64,000 nucleotides of DNA from Eledone cirrhosa (GCA_964016885.1 OZ024745.1:48149042-48213041); one strand, 5' to 3'. Positions 62,004 through 63,237 are shown, counted from the first letter of the stretch. The notes: generated from the sequence alone by a model not told the origin. Program-made: numbers and translations.

Positions 62004-63237
62004 CACACAATGCAGATCTTGGGTACACAAGAGATGTAGTGGGATAGCAAGCAAACTAACAGGTAGGGAGAAATACATATGCAGTAGATGTACAGGAAAA
62101 TTAGATAGTAGAAGTCGCATTAATAGACATATTTTTCAAATGCAGGTGGGTGCTATAGAAGTGGTTGATAGCTTCCGGTACCTAGGAGATCATATTAGCA
62201 TGGGAGGGGGGGGGGGGGGGGTTCAGAGGCCATAGTATCTAGAATAAGGACGGGTTTGAAGAAGTTTAGGGAGTTGCTTCCTCTGCTGACGAAAAAGGGT
62301 TTCTCCCTGCGTACGAAAGGCCGGTTATATGATGCCTGTGTGAGGAAAAATGAGGCAAACATGCTCTGTTGGATGTGCAATGTCAACGTGCGTGAACGAC
62401 CGAGCATAGATGTGTTGAGAGAGAAACTGTGTCTGAGAGGGATAGATTGTAGAGAGGAGACTGCGATGGTATGGACATGTGATGCGCATGGAGGATGACC
62501 GATGGGTGAAGAAGTGCCAGGAAATGCCAGTTGAAGGAAGATGTGGTAGAGGTAGACCACGAAAAACATGGGCGGAGGTGGTGAGAGCAGACCTTAGATT
62601 GCTGAAGCTCACAGTGGAGATGACGAAGGACCGTGATAAGTGAAGAGATGCTGTGCTGAATAGGACCCGTCCCACCCTGGCAAGCAAGGAAAAGCAGACG
62701 TAAAATGATGATGATGATGATTATATGTATATATTTAAAAAAACTGGAAAAGAATGACTTCATTAAATTTAATTTTATAATATTATGATTTTACAATTTT
62801 TTAAAATATATCTTTAAATTTACCCTTCTAAATATACCTAACTGTACCAAGGATTTCACACATTTTCTAATATATATATATATATATTGTGTGTGTATGA
62901 TGTGATAAACATTTTATGAGCTCTTTCTAAAGTTAATGTTAAATGTTAATGTTACATAGTAAGTTCAGCTTTGTGTCATTTTAAAATTTTCATATTTAAA
63001 TTCAAGGAAATTTTTGATAGCTCAGTATTTTACATAATTTTTCTGTTTTTCATTTTCAACAGATTCTTGAAAACGAACAGGTTATCATCCACTCCATTAA
63101 ATATTTAGAACAAGAACTTAATAGAATTGAGGATGATTTAACATTATCAATTGTAACATATGCTCTGACCGTAACAAGAAGTAAGAACAGTACACATTCT
63201 TGGAATAAATTAGATGAAAAGGCCATATCAGAATCAG
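7732..63237 (+). CDS. Complement C3-like / thioester-protein superfamily gene, partial, 22 exons
   Basis: This is a secreted defence protein of the C3/alpha-2-macroglobulin superfamily, inferred from domain order. Joined exons (listed separately) total about 2.6 kb, or about 867 codons, with compatible phases at all 21 junctions and no internal stop. Visible landmarks are MG2 (FGLWTISVKY), MG3 start (DYTLPKFQVEI), MG5 (MVPTAKFLVYYY), MG6 (VVLSFVDKAMNYL), a RKKR furin-type site, MG7 (ITTWEIQTFG, then FCVAELFEV), the thioester-motif position (GSGEQN) and TED helices (WLLKKQKNNGAFKED). ITTWEI and the RKKR position resemble C3 more than CD109 or alpha-2-macroglobulin. Several NXS/T sequons suit an extracellular protein. 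In C3 the GCGEQ cysteine forms the covalent thioester; here it is serine, so covalent attachment is not expected. The MG4 and anaphylatoxin exons are not seen. The 5' end (signal peptide, MG1) and 3' end (rest of TED, MG8) are missing. It could be a functional non-thioester paralogue or a young pseudogene; the open frame favours the first. Confidence 0.88.
7803..9130. other. Intron: simple repeats, no gene seen
   Basis: Contains GTAT tetranucleotide runs (about 7926-7952 and 8419-8452) and otherwise AT-rich sequence. The purine-rich 8540-8640 stretch and the 8640-8760 stretch have a relative in inverse orientation near 10800-10920 (CACAGAAGAATGGGGA), so it is a dispersed repeat. Confidence 0.5.
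9135..9430 (+). repeat. SINE family 3 piece followed by SINE family 4
   Basis: First a short family-3 body (TTTGCCTTTCATCCTTTTGA), then a different tail with GACCTTTGGTGCCTTTATCA and GAGTCCACTGTGTTGC, repeated at 50080-50285 and inverted at 22310-22560, 30245-30430 and 42340-42600. Confidence 0.5.
9663..9875 (+). repeat. tRNA-derived SINE (family 2)
   Basis: The tRNA-like head has an A-box-like TGGTTTAGTGATTAGAAC and a B-box-like GGTTGTGAGTTCAATTC, then CACTTTATTTCACATTGCTC and the 47-base-unit text AAAGTGGTCGTGGAGGTGCC. Minus-strand relatives with a full tail are at 36465-36772 and 38020-38392. Confidence 0.75.
10370..10478 (+). repeat. SINE/LINE 3' tail with (GAT)n end
   Basis: TTGGTGTTAGGAAGGGCATC followed by TCCCACCCTTGCAAGCAG and (GATGAT)n. 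This tail is shared by SINEs and LINE-B. Confidence 0.75.
10490..10765 (+). repeat. tRNA-derived SINE (family 1)
   Basis: Head TTTAGTGGTTGGGGTG and AAGTTGTGGGTTCAATTCCC, body CTTGTAATTCAAAAGGCCAG, end GGTCCAACAACAATATAT. Confidence 0.7.
11155..11292 (+). CDS. C3-like exon b: MG2 C-terminal half
   Basis: The acceptor is TTTTCAG and the donor GTAAAT, with phases 0-0 and 46 codons. It contains the sequon NTT, a second NSS, and FGLWTISVKY, the G-x-W-x-I-x-V strand that closes MG2 in C3 and TEPs. Confidence 0.82.
11949..12011 (-). ncRNA. Putative hammerhead ribozyme core (minus strand)
   Basis: The inverted arm carries the same parts on the minus strand: CTGAGGA at 12003-11997, a stem II with the same loop, and GAAA at 11968-11965, followed by the same ATAAAATA. 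Two cores in opposite directions follow from the palindrome. Confidence 0.45.
12055..12117 (+). ncRNA. Putative hammerhead ribozyme core (plus strand)
   Basis: Stem I 12055-12062 (TATTTTAT) pairs with 12110-12117 (ATAAAATA). CTGAGGA at 12063-12069 fits CUGANGA. Stem II 12070-12080 pairs with 12087-12097 with one C-C mismatch and a six-base loop. GAAA is at 12098-12101. Stem III is minimal and AT-only, with a possible AUA cleavage triplet ending at 12109. The AT-rich stems I and III are weak evidence; the core and stem II are the strong part. Confidence 0.5.
12162..12242. repeat. (TA)n and (ATC)n microsatellites
   Basis: About 40 bases of TA followed by a short ATC run and further TA/GTAT text. 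Confidence 0.9.
12354..14256 (-). mobile_element. LINE-A copy, nearly intact RT region, 464-residue open frame
   Basis: The minus-strand frame is open from about 14253 (PKDWRSSIIVNCYKGKGDAL) to a stop near 12751; the first Met is at 14145. RT motifs in order are FGFVSGKSTTDALF, FVDLEKAFDRVP, HQGSVLSPLLFI and YADD (13696-13707). Next comes a finger with CxxC, CxxC, HxxC, CxxC spacing (CPKCKVWVHKRC), then a C-terminal domain with ACMLRWMC, RRLRWYGHVMRMKDDS and GRPRKTWDEL. The endonuclease half is missing (5' truncation at about 14256), so the copy is not autonomous. The 3' UTR carries 47-base units and ends at (ATC)n read on plus. It lies antisense in an intron of the C3-like gene. The clade is not certain. 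Confidence 0.9.
14260..15540. other. Intron interval, simple repeats only
   Basis: Contains an (AG)n-(TG)n run at about 14852-14894 and AT-rich unique sequence. No exon recognised. Confidence 0.5.
15541..15886 (+). repeat. Two SINE family 3 copies head to tail
   Basis: Two copies separated by a short AAACAATTATTTCATTATGG spacer that recurs after each copy, as if one inserted into the tail of the other. The second is complete, with GGATTGGCAGTATCGGTAGA at its head. Confidence 0.8.
16195..16350 (+). pseudogene. LINE C-terminal tail fragment (fifth family)
   Basis: LDWSHLGIQPKHLEIGAS then RRRLCSHASPTSKNMW resembles the fragment at 21395-21660 and the DRxxWR-type ends of RT elements. A 19-base unit (CTTCTCATTAGATCCC) is duplicated inside. 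Confidence 0.45.
16655..16850 (+). repeat. SINE-like repeat (same as 255-530)
   Basis: GAGCAAAACACTTCATTTCA followed by GCACTGGACTGGAATCCTGT; the copy near the left edge of the window carries the same text. Confidence 0.5.
17150..17245 (+). repeat. 47-base tandem unit, two diverged copies
   Basis: GGGTAGATTGGGTGTTTTTT and GGGTGGACTGGATGCTTTAT are diverged versions of the unit seen at 7521-7683. Confidence 0.45.
17323..17578. mobile_element. piggyBac-like MITE candidate
   Basis: Starts TTTAACCTTTTCATACCAAA and ends GTAATGAAAGAGTAAAATCG-TTAA, so the two ends read as rough inverted repeats bounded by TTAA. No coding sequence. A related copy starts at about 18066 (TTAACCCTTTCATTAAC). Confidence 0.4.
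17780..17920 (-). repeat. SINE family 4, decayed
   Basis: Shares GGAAGGATGGAGGAAG and CACTAAAAGTACCCAG text with the inverted copies at 30245 and 42340. Confidence 0.35.
18315..19780. other. Intron interval, one old SINE, no exon
   Basis: A decayed family-3 SINE is visible at about 18690-18860 (GTTCTCAGTTCAAATCACAC). The rest is AT-rich with no recognised gene. Confidence 0.45.
19781..19846. repeat. (A)n-(CACG)/(CA)n microsatellite
   Basis: A-run followed by CACG and CA repeats; the overlapping open frames are artefacts. Confidence 0.95.
19850..20260. repeat. Dispersed repeat shared with 35160-35400
   Basis: ACAAGACCCTGGTCTGG and GACTCCTCAGAGTCAACAGC correspond to GACCAGACCTTGCAAC and ACTCATAAGAGTCAACGGCC at 35275-35390. 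Its class is not known to me. Confidence 0.4.
20417..20648. mobile_element. piggyBac-like MITE, intact
   Basis: Bounded by TTAA with inverted ends TTAACCCATTAGCATTTAAA and (inverse) TTAACCCTTTATCATTTAC. About 230 bases, non-coding. TTAA flanked by CCC/GGG is the hallmark of piggyBac-type insertions. A second copy at about 31265-31893 is interrupted by a mariner element. Confidence 0.65.
20650..21394. other. Intron interval without recognised gene
   Basis: A C-tract lies at about 20780-20795; the remainder is unique-looking AT-rich sequence. Confidence 0.4.
21395..21660 (+). pseudogene. LINE C-terminal tail fragment (fifth family)
   Basis: Readable with frame shifts as RPRARWLDNIHELGWSHLEI, then QLDQLEMVASDRTPGR, the last block of an RT element. 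Related to 16195-16350. Confidence 0.55.
22201..22243 (+). CDS. C3-like exon c: MG2-MG3 junction
   Basis: This short 43-nt exon lies after a TTTCAG acceptor and before GTAAGT. It encodes SATFMVQDY, the F-x-V-x-E-Y strand that precedes VLPxF in the family. It ends with one base that completes a Thr codon with the next exon, giving DYTLPKF across the junction. Confidence 0.82.
22310..22560 (-). repeat. SINE family 4
   Basis: ACAGGCCCTCCAAGATTGG to GCATCTTATCTGACACAC; shares its text with inverted copies at 30245 and 42340. Confidence 0.45.
22775..22925 (+). repeat. SINE family 3, diverged
   Basis: GAGTTTAAATCCTGCTGTGA and TTTGCCTTTCATCCCTTTGG. Confidence 0.5.
23215..23405 (-). repeat. SINE family 3
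   Basis: Inverted complete copy: TTGGCACAAGGCCAGCAATT to CGATAGTGCCATTCCTCCGC. It ends 150 bases before the MG3 exon at 23555. Confidence 0.8.
23555..23642 (+). CDS. C3-like exon d: MG3 start
   Basis: The acceptor is TTTTCAG and the donor GTATGT. The exon encodes LPKFQVEIQTEPKLI and then VNVTVSA, equivalent to the MG3 opening LPSFEV...VTITA of C3. NVT is a possible glycosylation site. The split codon at the end (AA+G) gives Lys with the next exon. Confidence 0.88.
23643..25590. other. Intron: low-complexity tracts, no exon recognised
   Basis: Includes a (C)9 plus CT-rich tract (24570-24720), (TA)n at 25366-25397 and (TG)n near 25464. The 23870-24180 open frames have no supporting splice context or family match. 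Confidence 0.45.
25590..25750 (-). repeat. SINE/LINE-A 3' tail
   Basis: (ATC)n, then TTTAACGTCTATCTTCCACG and TGGATGCCCTTCCTAACACC, read as the inverse of the LINE-A tail. Confidence 0.75.
25925..26140 (+). repeat. SINE family 3
   Basis: GGTGAGCTGGTGGAATCGTT head, GAGTTCAAATTCCGCCGATC, then TTTTGGGGTCGATAAATTAA. Confidence 0.75.
26537..27372 (-). mobile_element. LINE-B copy, 3' part
   Basis: The minus-strand frame holds SAMLHGSETWAATAEDMRWL, ACMLRWMC-like SMLRWMCNVNVRERPS, RRLRWYGHVMRMEDDRWVKK and GRPRKTWVEVVRTDL. Upstream the Cys finger (GKWPCSICRKGTG) is readable to about 27372 with frame breaks, one at a C-tract near 27100. It ends in (ATC)n on plus. Related to but distinct from LINE-A (GRRGRGRPRK instead of GSHGIGRPRK). 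Confidence 0.85.
27560..27625. repeat. (AT)n/(GT)n microsatellite
   Basis: AT- and GT-dinucleotide run with related text on either side. Confidence 0.9.
27998..28172 (-). repeat. SINE/LINE tail
   Basis: (ATC)n, TTTAATGTCCATTTTACGTG, GGATACCCTTCCTAATGCCA in inverse orientation. Confidence 0.7.
28630..28708 (+). CDS. C3-like exon e: MG3 central strands
   Basis: It encodes YIYDKFVVGQVYLE, the Y-x-Y-G-K-x-V-x-G-x-V motif typical of MG3. One leading base completes the previous codon. The donor is GTAAGA and the exon ends in phase 0. Confidence 0.88.
28896..29180 (-). repeat. SINE/LINE tail, decayed
   Basis: ATCATCATTTAATGTCTATT, then TATGGCTGGATGCCTTTTCC; the middle holds a 47-base-unit fragment (CATTTTATCATGGCACCAGT). 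Confidence 0.5.
29455..29665. repeat. ~18-base minisatellite, about 10 copies
   Basis: Imperfect units of the form CCCTGTCTACTTCCAGCC. It lies in the intron between the two MG3 exons and gives a fake 110-residue open frame. Confidence 0.85.
29697..29835 (+). repeat. SINE family 3, 5'-truncated
   Basis: Starts within GACCCTTGCCATTCTGAGTT and runs to GTGCCAATAGTAGAAACAAT. Confidence 0.75.
29952..30122 (+). CDS. C3-like exon f: MG3 C-terminal part
   Basis: 57 codons, starting LNNGQCTFNIKM and ending ETDLQYK, with donor GTAAGT. The chosen acceptor (ATTAAAG after a pyrimidine tract) keeps the loop NNGQC. A second in-frame acceptor (GGTCAG) lies 15 bases further in and would remove five residues. 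The exon ends where C3 would enter MG4 (YxxxF...PGMPF), but that motif does not follow. Confidence 0.78.
30245..30645. repeat. SINE family 4 (minus) followed by a SINE/LINE tail (plus)
   Basis: GGAAACCTGGCCTGAATGCT and AAAGGCCCCTAAGTCCC match 42400-42490. From about 30485, CCACCCAGTCCACATTGTAA and GGTTGGTGTTAGGAAG form a plus-strand tail. Together they fill most of the intron where an MG4 exon would be expected. Confidence 0.5.
30832..30939 (+). CDS. C3-like exon g: MG4 tail / MG5 start
   Basis: 36 codons in phase 0-0, acceptor TTTTTAG, donor GTAAGT. ELLDANENKHYKDVS followed by NNNVSIILTRSNIKLL resembles the C3 stretch that ends MG4 and opens MG5 (ELSEAEQ...LHLSVLRTEL). It splices directly to MG3, so most of MG4 is absent from this model. 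Confidence 0.78.
31265..31893. mobile_element. piggyBac-like MITE split by a mariner insertion
   Basis: Left part 31265-31462 and right part 31862-31893 match 20417-20648 (for example AACCAGCTGTAACTGGCTGC, then TATATAGAGTAATGTAAATG). Removing the insert restores the order seen in the intact copy. Confidence 0.65.
31462..31862. mobile_element. Mariner-type elements, non-autonomous, one behind the other
   Basis: Left end TACGAGGGTAATCCCAAAAG at 31464, a second left end TACGAAGGCAATCCCAAAAG near 31680 and a right end TTACTTCTGGGATTGCCCTC. The inserted sequence is flanked by TA. Between the second left end and the right end the plus strand reads RRITLDALCILVPEVSRST and IHRILTEKLQYRK, a mariner transposase N-terminal DNA-binding fragment, ending in a stop. 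The catalytic domain is absent. Confidence 0.75.
31925..32235 (+). repeat. tRNA-derived SINE (family 1)
   Basis: GAGGTTAGCTTCACAATAAC and GTCTTGTGTTCAATCCC, then AGTAATTCAAAGGGACAGCT and GAACACTCATCATAG. Confidence 0.65.
32519..32590. repeat. (TC)n microsatellite
   Basis: About 70 bases of uninterrupted CT. Confidence 0.97.
33050..33112 (+). CDS. C3-like exon h: MG5
   Basis: 21 codons, acceptor ATGCAG, donor GTAAGA. It encodes DKNVRITAEVTDLSVRTLSY, matching the MG5 strand pair before the YLIxxKGRLL segment that opens the next exon (IISKGKVLL). Confidence 0.8.
33440..33655 (+). pseudogene. LINE C-terminal fragment (fourth family)
   Basis: Reads RKDESIWVRGRMEII, then RGRPRQTWLKMMEEEMKTSV. 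The same family is present inverted at 41870-42075. Stops interrupt it. Confidence 0.5.
33674..33893 (-). mobile_element. LINE-B 3' fragment
   Basis: WVKKCQEIPVEARRSRGRPR then KSWAEVVRADLRSLTL on minus; truncated by a (TA)n tract at 33894-33951. Confidence 0.8.
33894..33952. repeat. (TA)n microsatellite
   Basis: About 56 bases of TA. Confidence 0.97.
34094..34239. repeat. Near-perfect palindrome, ~68-base arms
   Basis: Arms 34094-34161 and 34172-34239 with a 10-base spacer, ending at a (TA)n tract. Each arm contains CTGATAG, a GGGGTT/AACCC stem and GAAA, an order that recalls but does not satisfy a hammerhead core. It lies 67 bases before the MG5 exon at 34306. Confidence 0.85.
34306..34491 (+). 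CDS. C3-like exon i: MG5 end into MG6
   Basis: 62 codons, phases 0-0. FDVDITSDMVPTAKFLVYYY followed by INLDVYDVC is a clear match to the family signature F-x-V-T-x-x-M-x-P...L-x-Y-Y...V-x-V-x-x-C that ends MG5. The Cys is the conserved one at the MG5/MG6 border. Confidence 0.92.
34660..35165 (-). pseudogene. Retroelement-derived fragment, possible restriction-like endonuclease end
   Basis: Two overlapping minus-strand frames, joined by a frameshift near 34960, read KSKHNWSDIVVWDHTLKTCS, VVEISCP and then NVVRKIQEKEDIYGPL, YPRYTFSFIPIIIGATGYIP. A D-I-V-V...V-E-I-S-C-P pattern followed by P-I-I-I-G-A-x-G occurs at the C-terminus of many animal RT elements. It has no splice support as a host exon. 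The class is uncertain. Confidence 0.5.
35166..35800. repeat. Dispersed repeat of unknown class, with a hairpin
   Basis: 35240-35400 matches 19860-19990. At 35719-35773 a stem (CATTGCACGATA against TATCGTGCAATG) encloses an AT-rich loop. GTAT runs occur at both ends. Confidence 0.4.
36222..36440 (-). pseudogene. LINE-B tail, decayed
   Basis: Inverse text parallels 26600-26790 (TTCCTTCATTATCTCCTC, TCTTTCTTGGTCTACCTCTA) with many changes. Confidence 0.6.
36465..36772 (-). repeat. SINE family 2 with (ATC)n tail
   Basis: Minus-strand copy: tail first (TTGCAAGGGTGGGACGGGAA), 47-base unit, then CAGTTTACTCAGCTGTAGAA inverse and the tRNA-like head (GGCTTAGTGGTTAGAGCATT inverse). Confidence 0.8.
36775..38019. 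other. Intron interval without recognised exon
   Basis: AT-rich. Possible MITE ends of the TTAACC type near 37495 and 37712. No family match for the short open frames. Confidence 0.4.
38020..38392 (-). repeat. SINE family 2 with two 47-base units
   Basis: As at 36465 but with an extra unit (CCACTTTACAGTGTGGGCTG) between tail and body. Confidence 0.8.
38718..38832. repeat. (CT)n-(TATATC)/(TA)n microsatellite
   Basis: About 84 bases of CT followed by ATATCT and TA runs. Confidence 0.97.
39257..39400 (+). CDS. C3-like exon j: MG6a
   Basis: 48 codons, acceptor TTTTAG, donor GTAAGT. YHPKENIEIEIHGRAGQYVV followed by LSFVDKAMNYLNNKHRIT matches the C3 stretch with V-x-V-D-K and the following L-N-x-K-x-x-L-T almost position by position. 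Confidence 0.92.
40245..40415 (+). repeat. SINE family 3, decayed
   Basis: CAGTCCAAATCCTACTGAAG and CAACTTTGTCTTTCATCTTT. Confidence 0.5.
40870..40923 (+). CDS. C3-like exon k: MG6 linker, divergent
   Basis: 18 codons with good splice sites (TTGTAG / GTAAGT), phases 0-0. This is where C3 and TEPs carry D-x-GC-TPGSG. Here the text is LLNLETDGMLNND, with no Cys. In C3 that Cys bonds the beta chain to the alpha chain. The exon is small and divergent, so the call rests mainly on phase and position. Confidence 0.62.
40924..41795. other. Intron interval; one old SINE/LINE tail
   Basis: A tail is visible at about 41190-41265 (CCATCCAACCTTTACTAGCA with GATGATGATGATGG). No exon. Confidence 0.45.
41797..41855. 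repeat. 28-base direct duplication
   Basis: AATATAACAAGTATTTCAAG plus following bases occur twice in a row. Confidence 0.9.
41870..42075 (-). pseudogene. LINE C-terminal fragment (fourth family)
   Basis: Minus strand: RNGMRWLDHVVEKDES, then RKIWLKMKKEMKASALERHM. Related to 33440-33655. It stops about 45 bases short of the processing-site exon. Confidence 0.5.
42119..42238 (+). CDS. C3-like exon l: proprotein cleavage site
   Basis: 40 codons after a long T-tract and GTAG. It contains RKKR (42167-42178) followed by Q, a furin-type site at the place where C3 is cut into beta and alpha chains. Downstream residues TISREVPVTTPKQ carry none of the six Cys expected of an anaphylatoxin. The donor GTATCT is weaker than the others. 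It sits about 4.7 kb before the next exon, in an intron loaded with LINEs. Confidence 0.78.
42340..42600 (-). repeat. SINE family 4
   Basis: CTTCCAGGGCCTCCAAGACC and TTGCTAAAAGCACCCAAAGT, then AACTCAAAATACAAACAGC inverse head. Confidence 0.5.
42788..43592 (+). mobile_element. LINE-B copy, decayed
   Basis: Readable in shifting frames: CTQCKPWVHKRCSGIMGRLT, EDFVCRRCTGVIKG, then GSIEVVGSFCCLSD, IRIGWKKFRELLSRLTTKGF and RRDWYGRVMCM. Ends in (GAT)n. Confidence 0.75.
44447..46027 (+). mobile_element. LINE-A copy, one premature stop
   Basis: Starts within DEWLVRAIQVMYNETVSKVK, contains HQGSVLSPLLFI, YADDLTLIAES and the finger CPKCKV, where a Trp codon has become TGA (44884-44886). It is then open again through RLRWYGHVMRMKDDS. 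The full 3' UTR with 47-base units and (GAT)n is present. Confidence 0.88.
46028..46702 (+). mobile_element. Helitron-like non-autonomous element
   Basis: Begins near AAAACTGAGGATGTCTGTCT with CCCTAAAACTCGAGAAG, contains an internal triplication of TTGATCCCCTAGGGCCCGCA-like text (46199, 46366, 46496), and ends with a CCCG..CGGG hairpin about ten bases before CTAGT (46676-46701). Those terminal features are typical of Helitrons. It abuts the (GAT)n tail of the LINE-A copy. No Rep/helicase coding is present. Confidence 0.55.
46780..46935 (+). repeat. SINE family 3
   Basis: AGGGCAGCAATTTGGCAGAG, GAGTTCAAATCCTGCC, CGCCTTTCATCCTTCCAGTG; ends about 12 bases before exon 46949, so it supplies part of the acceptor region. 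Confidence 0.6.
46949..47018 (+). CDS. C3-like exon m: acidic linker
   Basis: Acceptor TTGTAG, donor GTAAGT. It encodes IENPQVPGNFEYMFNDNENF, an acidic stretch that would link the cleavage site to MG7. C3 has ANATO plus an acidic alpha-prime N-terminus in this interval. One trailing base splits a codon with the next exon. Confidence 0.68.
47233..47510 (-). repeat. SINE/LINE tail with two 47-base units
   Basis: ATC-rich start, TTCCACACTAGCATGGGTTA, GATGCCCTTTCCTAACACCA, then CAGTGTTGACTGGGTGCTTT and a diverged second unit. Confidence 0.6.
47604..49222 (+). mobile_element. LINE-A copy, 380-residue open frame
   Basis: Starts in FVDLEKAFDRVP with a frame break at a C-run (47640). From 47695 it is open to 48837 with HQGSVL, YADDLTLIAES, the Cys finger (KWPCSVCRNGVGSNSILCPK) and the C-terminal RRLRWYSHVMRMKDDS. 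The 3' UTR ends in (GAT)n. 5'-truncated, so not autonomous. Confidence 0.9.
49299..49344 (+). CDS. C3-like exon n: pre-MG7 linker
   Basis: 46-nt exon after TTTTCAG. It encodes SADILPGEFYDLKL; the donor is GTGATA. It aligns with the FPESWLW...EDL region before MG7. Both splice phases fit their neighbours, which supports it despite its size. Confidence 0.68.
49345..50680. other. Intron: SINE fragments and purine-rich GAT/GAA tract
   Basis: Decayed family-3 fragments at about 49525-49570 and 49780-50020, family 4 at 50080-50285, and a GAT/GAA/GAG tract at about 50455-50580. Confidence 0.5.
50681..50906 (+). CDS. C3-like exon o: MG7
   Basis: 75 codons. NDGISKMNFSLPDYITTWEI and later HFCVAELFEV, FMVKLKFPEF and AIKVFLYNYK are the strongest C3-like stretches in the window. 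The Cys of FCVAE corresponds to the C3 alpha-chain Cys that pairs with the beta-chain GC motif, whose partner is not visible in the divergent exon at 40870-40923. Confidence 0.95.
51195..51372 (+). pseudogene. LINE-B fragment, decayed
   Basis: CTTGATAGCTTCTACTACCT, then GCAGTGGAGGAGGTTGTTCT and AAGGTTTCTCTTTATGAATG parallel the LINE-B DSFRYLGD...GFSLHT segment. Confidence 0.6.
51478..51708 (+). CDS. C3-like exon p: MG7 C-terminal / CUB entry
   Basis: 77 codons, phases 0-0, acceptor CCTAG, donor GTAATT. It starts VKLTLHKSTDLCSY and contains TTFVIRPIYSGYLPIKVSAK, equivalent to the C3 pattern VPYVIVPLKTGLQEVEVKA. Sequons NET and NTS are present. Confidence 0.92.
51848..51885. repeat. Perfect 38-base palindrome
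   Basis: Two 19-base arms meeting at CTATAG, with no spacer; a (TA)n tract lies just upstream (51812-51829). Confidence 0.9.
52274..52361 (+). CDS. C3-like exon q: CUB-like strands before TED
   Basis: Acceptor TTAACAG, donor GTATGT. SLKDNENNLSSEITVPVVKI followed by DNEISF fits the segment between MG7 and the thioester domain. It ends one base into an Arg codon completed by the next exon. Confidence 0.75.
52555..52830 (+). repeat. SINE-like head joined to a decayed repeat
   Basis: GTGGTGAGTTGGCAGAGTTG and TTTGTTCCAGCTCTCTGCAC are family-3 head text; the remainder is not recognised. Confidence 0.4.
52897..53085 (+). CDS. C3-like exon r: TED start with mutated thioester motif
   Basis: This exon encodes TEPEKLILMSYGSGEQNIIY followed by MALTIYALKYI. 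It is the thioester exon: C3, C4 and TEPs read P-x-GCGEQN-M. The Cys codon position (52968-52970) is TCT, Ser. The Glu-Gln pair is kept. Surrounding helices are well conserved, so the alignment is unambiguous. Donor is G|GTAAAG. Confidence 0.95.
53105..53650 (+). repeat. Three decayed SINE family 3 copies in a row
   Basis: Heads at about 53108, 53330 (truncated) and 53465 (GGATTAGCAGCATCAGAGCA), each with GAGTTCAAAT and a CTTTCATCC-like body. Confidence 0.6.
54410..55013 (-). mobile_element. Helitron-like element, minus strand
   Basis: The minus-strand 3' end reads CCCGAGCAACGCC...CTGCTAG (54412-54440) and the 5' end CCCTAAAACTCGAGAACC at about 54965, matching the element at 46028. 54569-55012 is shared with 3222-3665. 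Confidence 0.5.
55105..55250 (+). pseudogene. LINE-B extreme 3' tail
   Basis: AGGAAATGACAAAAGAAGGC, GTGCTGGAAAAGACCTGTCC and (GAT/GAC)n. Confidence 0.5.
55484..55559 (+). CDS. C3-like exon s: TED helix pair
   Basis: GIEKQMTYRKNDGSYSTFEN then ESSTW. It matches the family stretch GYxRQLxYRxxDGSYSAF...STWLTAF. The Trp codon is split with the following exon, whose first residues LTAFVLKIF continue the motif. Confidence 0.93.
55648..55915 (-). repeat. SINE/LINE tail, decayed
   Basis: ATCATCATCATCTTC, TTTAACGTCTGTTTTCCCAG and ACAATTTATCATGACACTAG. Confidence 0.5.
55941..57597 (-). mobile_element. Penelope-like element with inverted ends
   Basis: Ends 55941-55976 and 57562-57597 are inverse copies (ATTAATAAATGGAAACTATA and complement). 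The minus strand carries a 142-residue frame with the Penelope GIY-YIG region, and the rest (55980-57150) is AT-rich and non-coding, rich in AATTTAATTA text. No RT domain remains. The 55980 end is homologous to the palindrome at 11905-12161. Confidence 0.75.
57155..57583 (-). CDS. GIY-YIG endonuclease domain fragment of a Penelope-like element
   Basis: 142 residues. CPLNNNCLVKNIVYNC is followed by FNYVGSTLADFKSRFNNHRC and SFTN: a Cys pair, the IVYN and YVGST strands, and the R-x-x-N-H-R-x-S-F block of Penelope endonucleases. Later comes LSNLWNLKSKNINYSLSWNI. The first GIY-like motif is IVY and the second YVG, as usual for this family. It starts at a Met inside the inverted end and lacks the RT that should precede it, so it is a remnant even though the frame is open. 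Confidence 0.8.
   Translation of the reverse strand: METIFIKHKSNCPLNNNCLVKNIVYNCNVKTKDNSFNYVGSTLADFKSRFNNHRCSFTNITKRSSTSLSNLWNLKSKNINYSLSWNIVSKAPSYTALSKFCSLCVEEIFFILKSKNSINLRNNLFSSCKHPLNSTFRYIYKM
57655..59055 (-). mobile_element. LINE-A copy, open from QAITEEF to stop
   Basis: Minus-strand frame open from about 59055 to 58050 with YADDLTLIAES, the complete Cys finger (KWSCSVCRKGVGRNSILCPK, VWVHKRCSG) and RRLRWYGHVMRMKVDS. Truncated at a TA tract on its 5' side; the first 17 codons of the open frame are flank, not LINE. Almost identical to 12354-14256 in coding and 3' UTR. Confidence 0.9.
59110..59525. other. Interval without recognised gene
   Basis: Sequence less AT-rich than its surroundings; no frame or repeat relationship found within the window. 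Confidence 0.35.
59532..59663. repeat. Perfect palindrome, 65-base arms, 2-base spacer
   Basis: Arms 59532-59596 and 59599-59663 are exact inverse copies centred on AAAGGCCCCTTT. (TA)n follows directly (59661-59690), then the TED exon at 59755. Confidence 0.93.
59755..59911 (+). CDS. C3-like exon t: TED, catalytic-His position is Tyr
   Basis: LTAFVLKIFCEALTLQEIDR, then WLLKKQKNNGAFKEDKLIIY and KEMM. The C3 counterpart is GVFQEDAPVIHQEM, whose His acts as the acyl-transfer catalyst. Here that codon (59897-59899) is TAT, Tyr. The conserved IGG after EM is not encoded. The exon begins 92 bases after a perfect palindrome plus (TA)n tract. Confidence 0.95.
59912..61382. other. Intron interval
   Basis: A-rich and AT-rich sequence with a MITE-like piece near 60480-60560 (AATCTTCCAACATAATTTTA, shared with 18040-18080) and inverted CACTATATATATATA/CATTTCTTT text at 61280-61345. 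No exon seen. Confidence 0.4.
61383..61460 (+). CDS. C3-like exon u: TED
   Basis: 26 codons, acceptor ATCCAG, donor GTAATT. TGLTAFVLISFMEC matches the C3 pattern MALTAFVLISLQEA. Joined to the previous exon it is about five residues shorter than C3 at the loop after EM. Confidence 0.93.
61999..62722 (+). mobile_element. LINE-B copy, decayed, with deletion
   Basis: CTQCRSWVHKRCSGIA-like start, then GAIEVVDSFRYLGDHISMGG, a G-run, GLKKFRELLPLLTKKGFSLR, a deletion after DACVRK that removes the AMLHGSETW block, RERPSIDVLREKLCLRGI, and DDRWVKKCQEMPVEGRCG-type text. Ends in (GAT)n at 62707-62722. Lies in a TED intron. Confidence 0.8.
63063..63237 (+). CDS. C3-like exon v: TED, last exon in window
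   Basis: 58 codons ending in a split Gly codon at donor GTAGTA. It contains ENEQVIIHSIKYLEQEL followed by LTLSIVTYALTVTRS, equivalent to A-x-x-FL-x-x-x...Y-x-VAI-x-x-YAL in the TED. The gene continues past the right edge. Confidence 0.9.
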
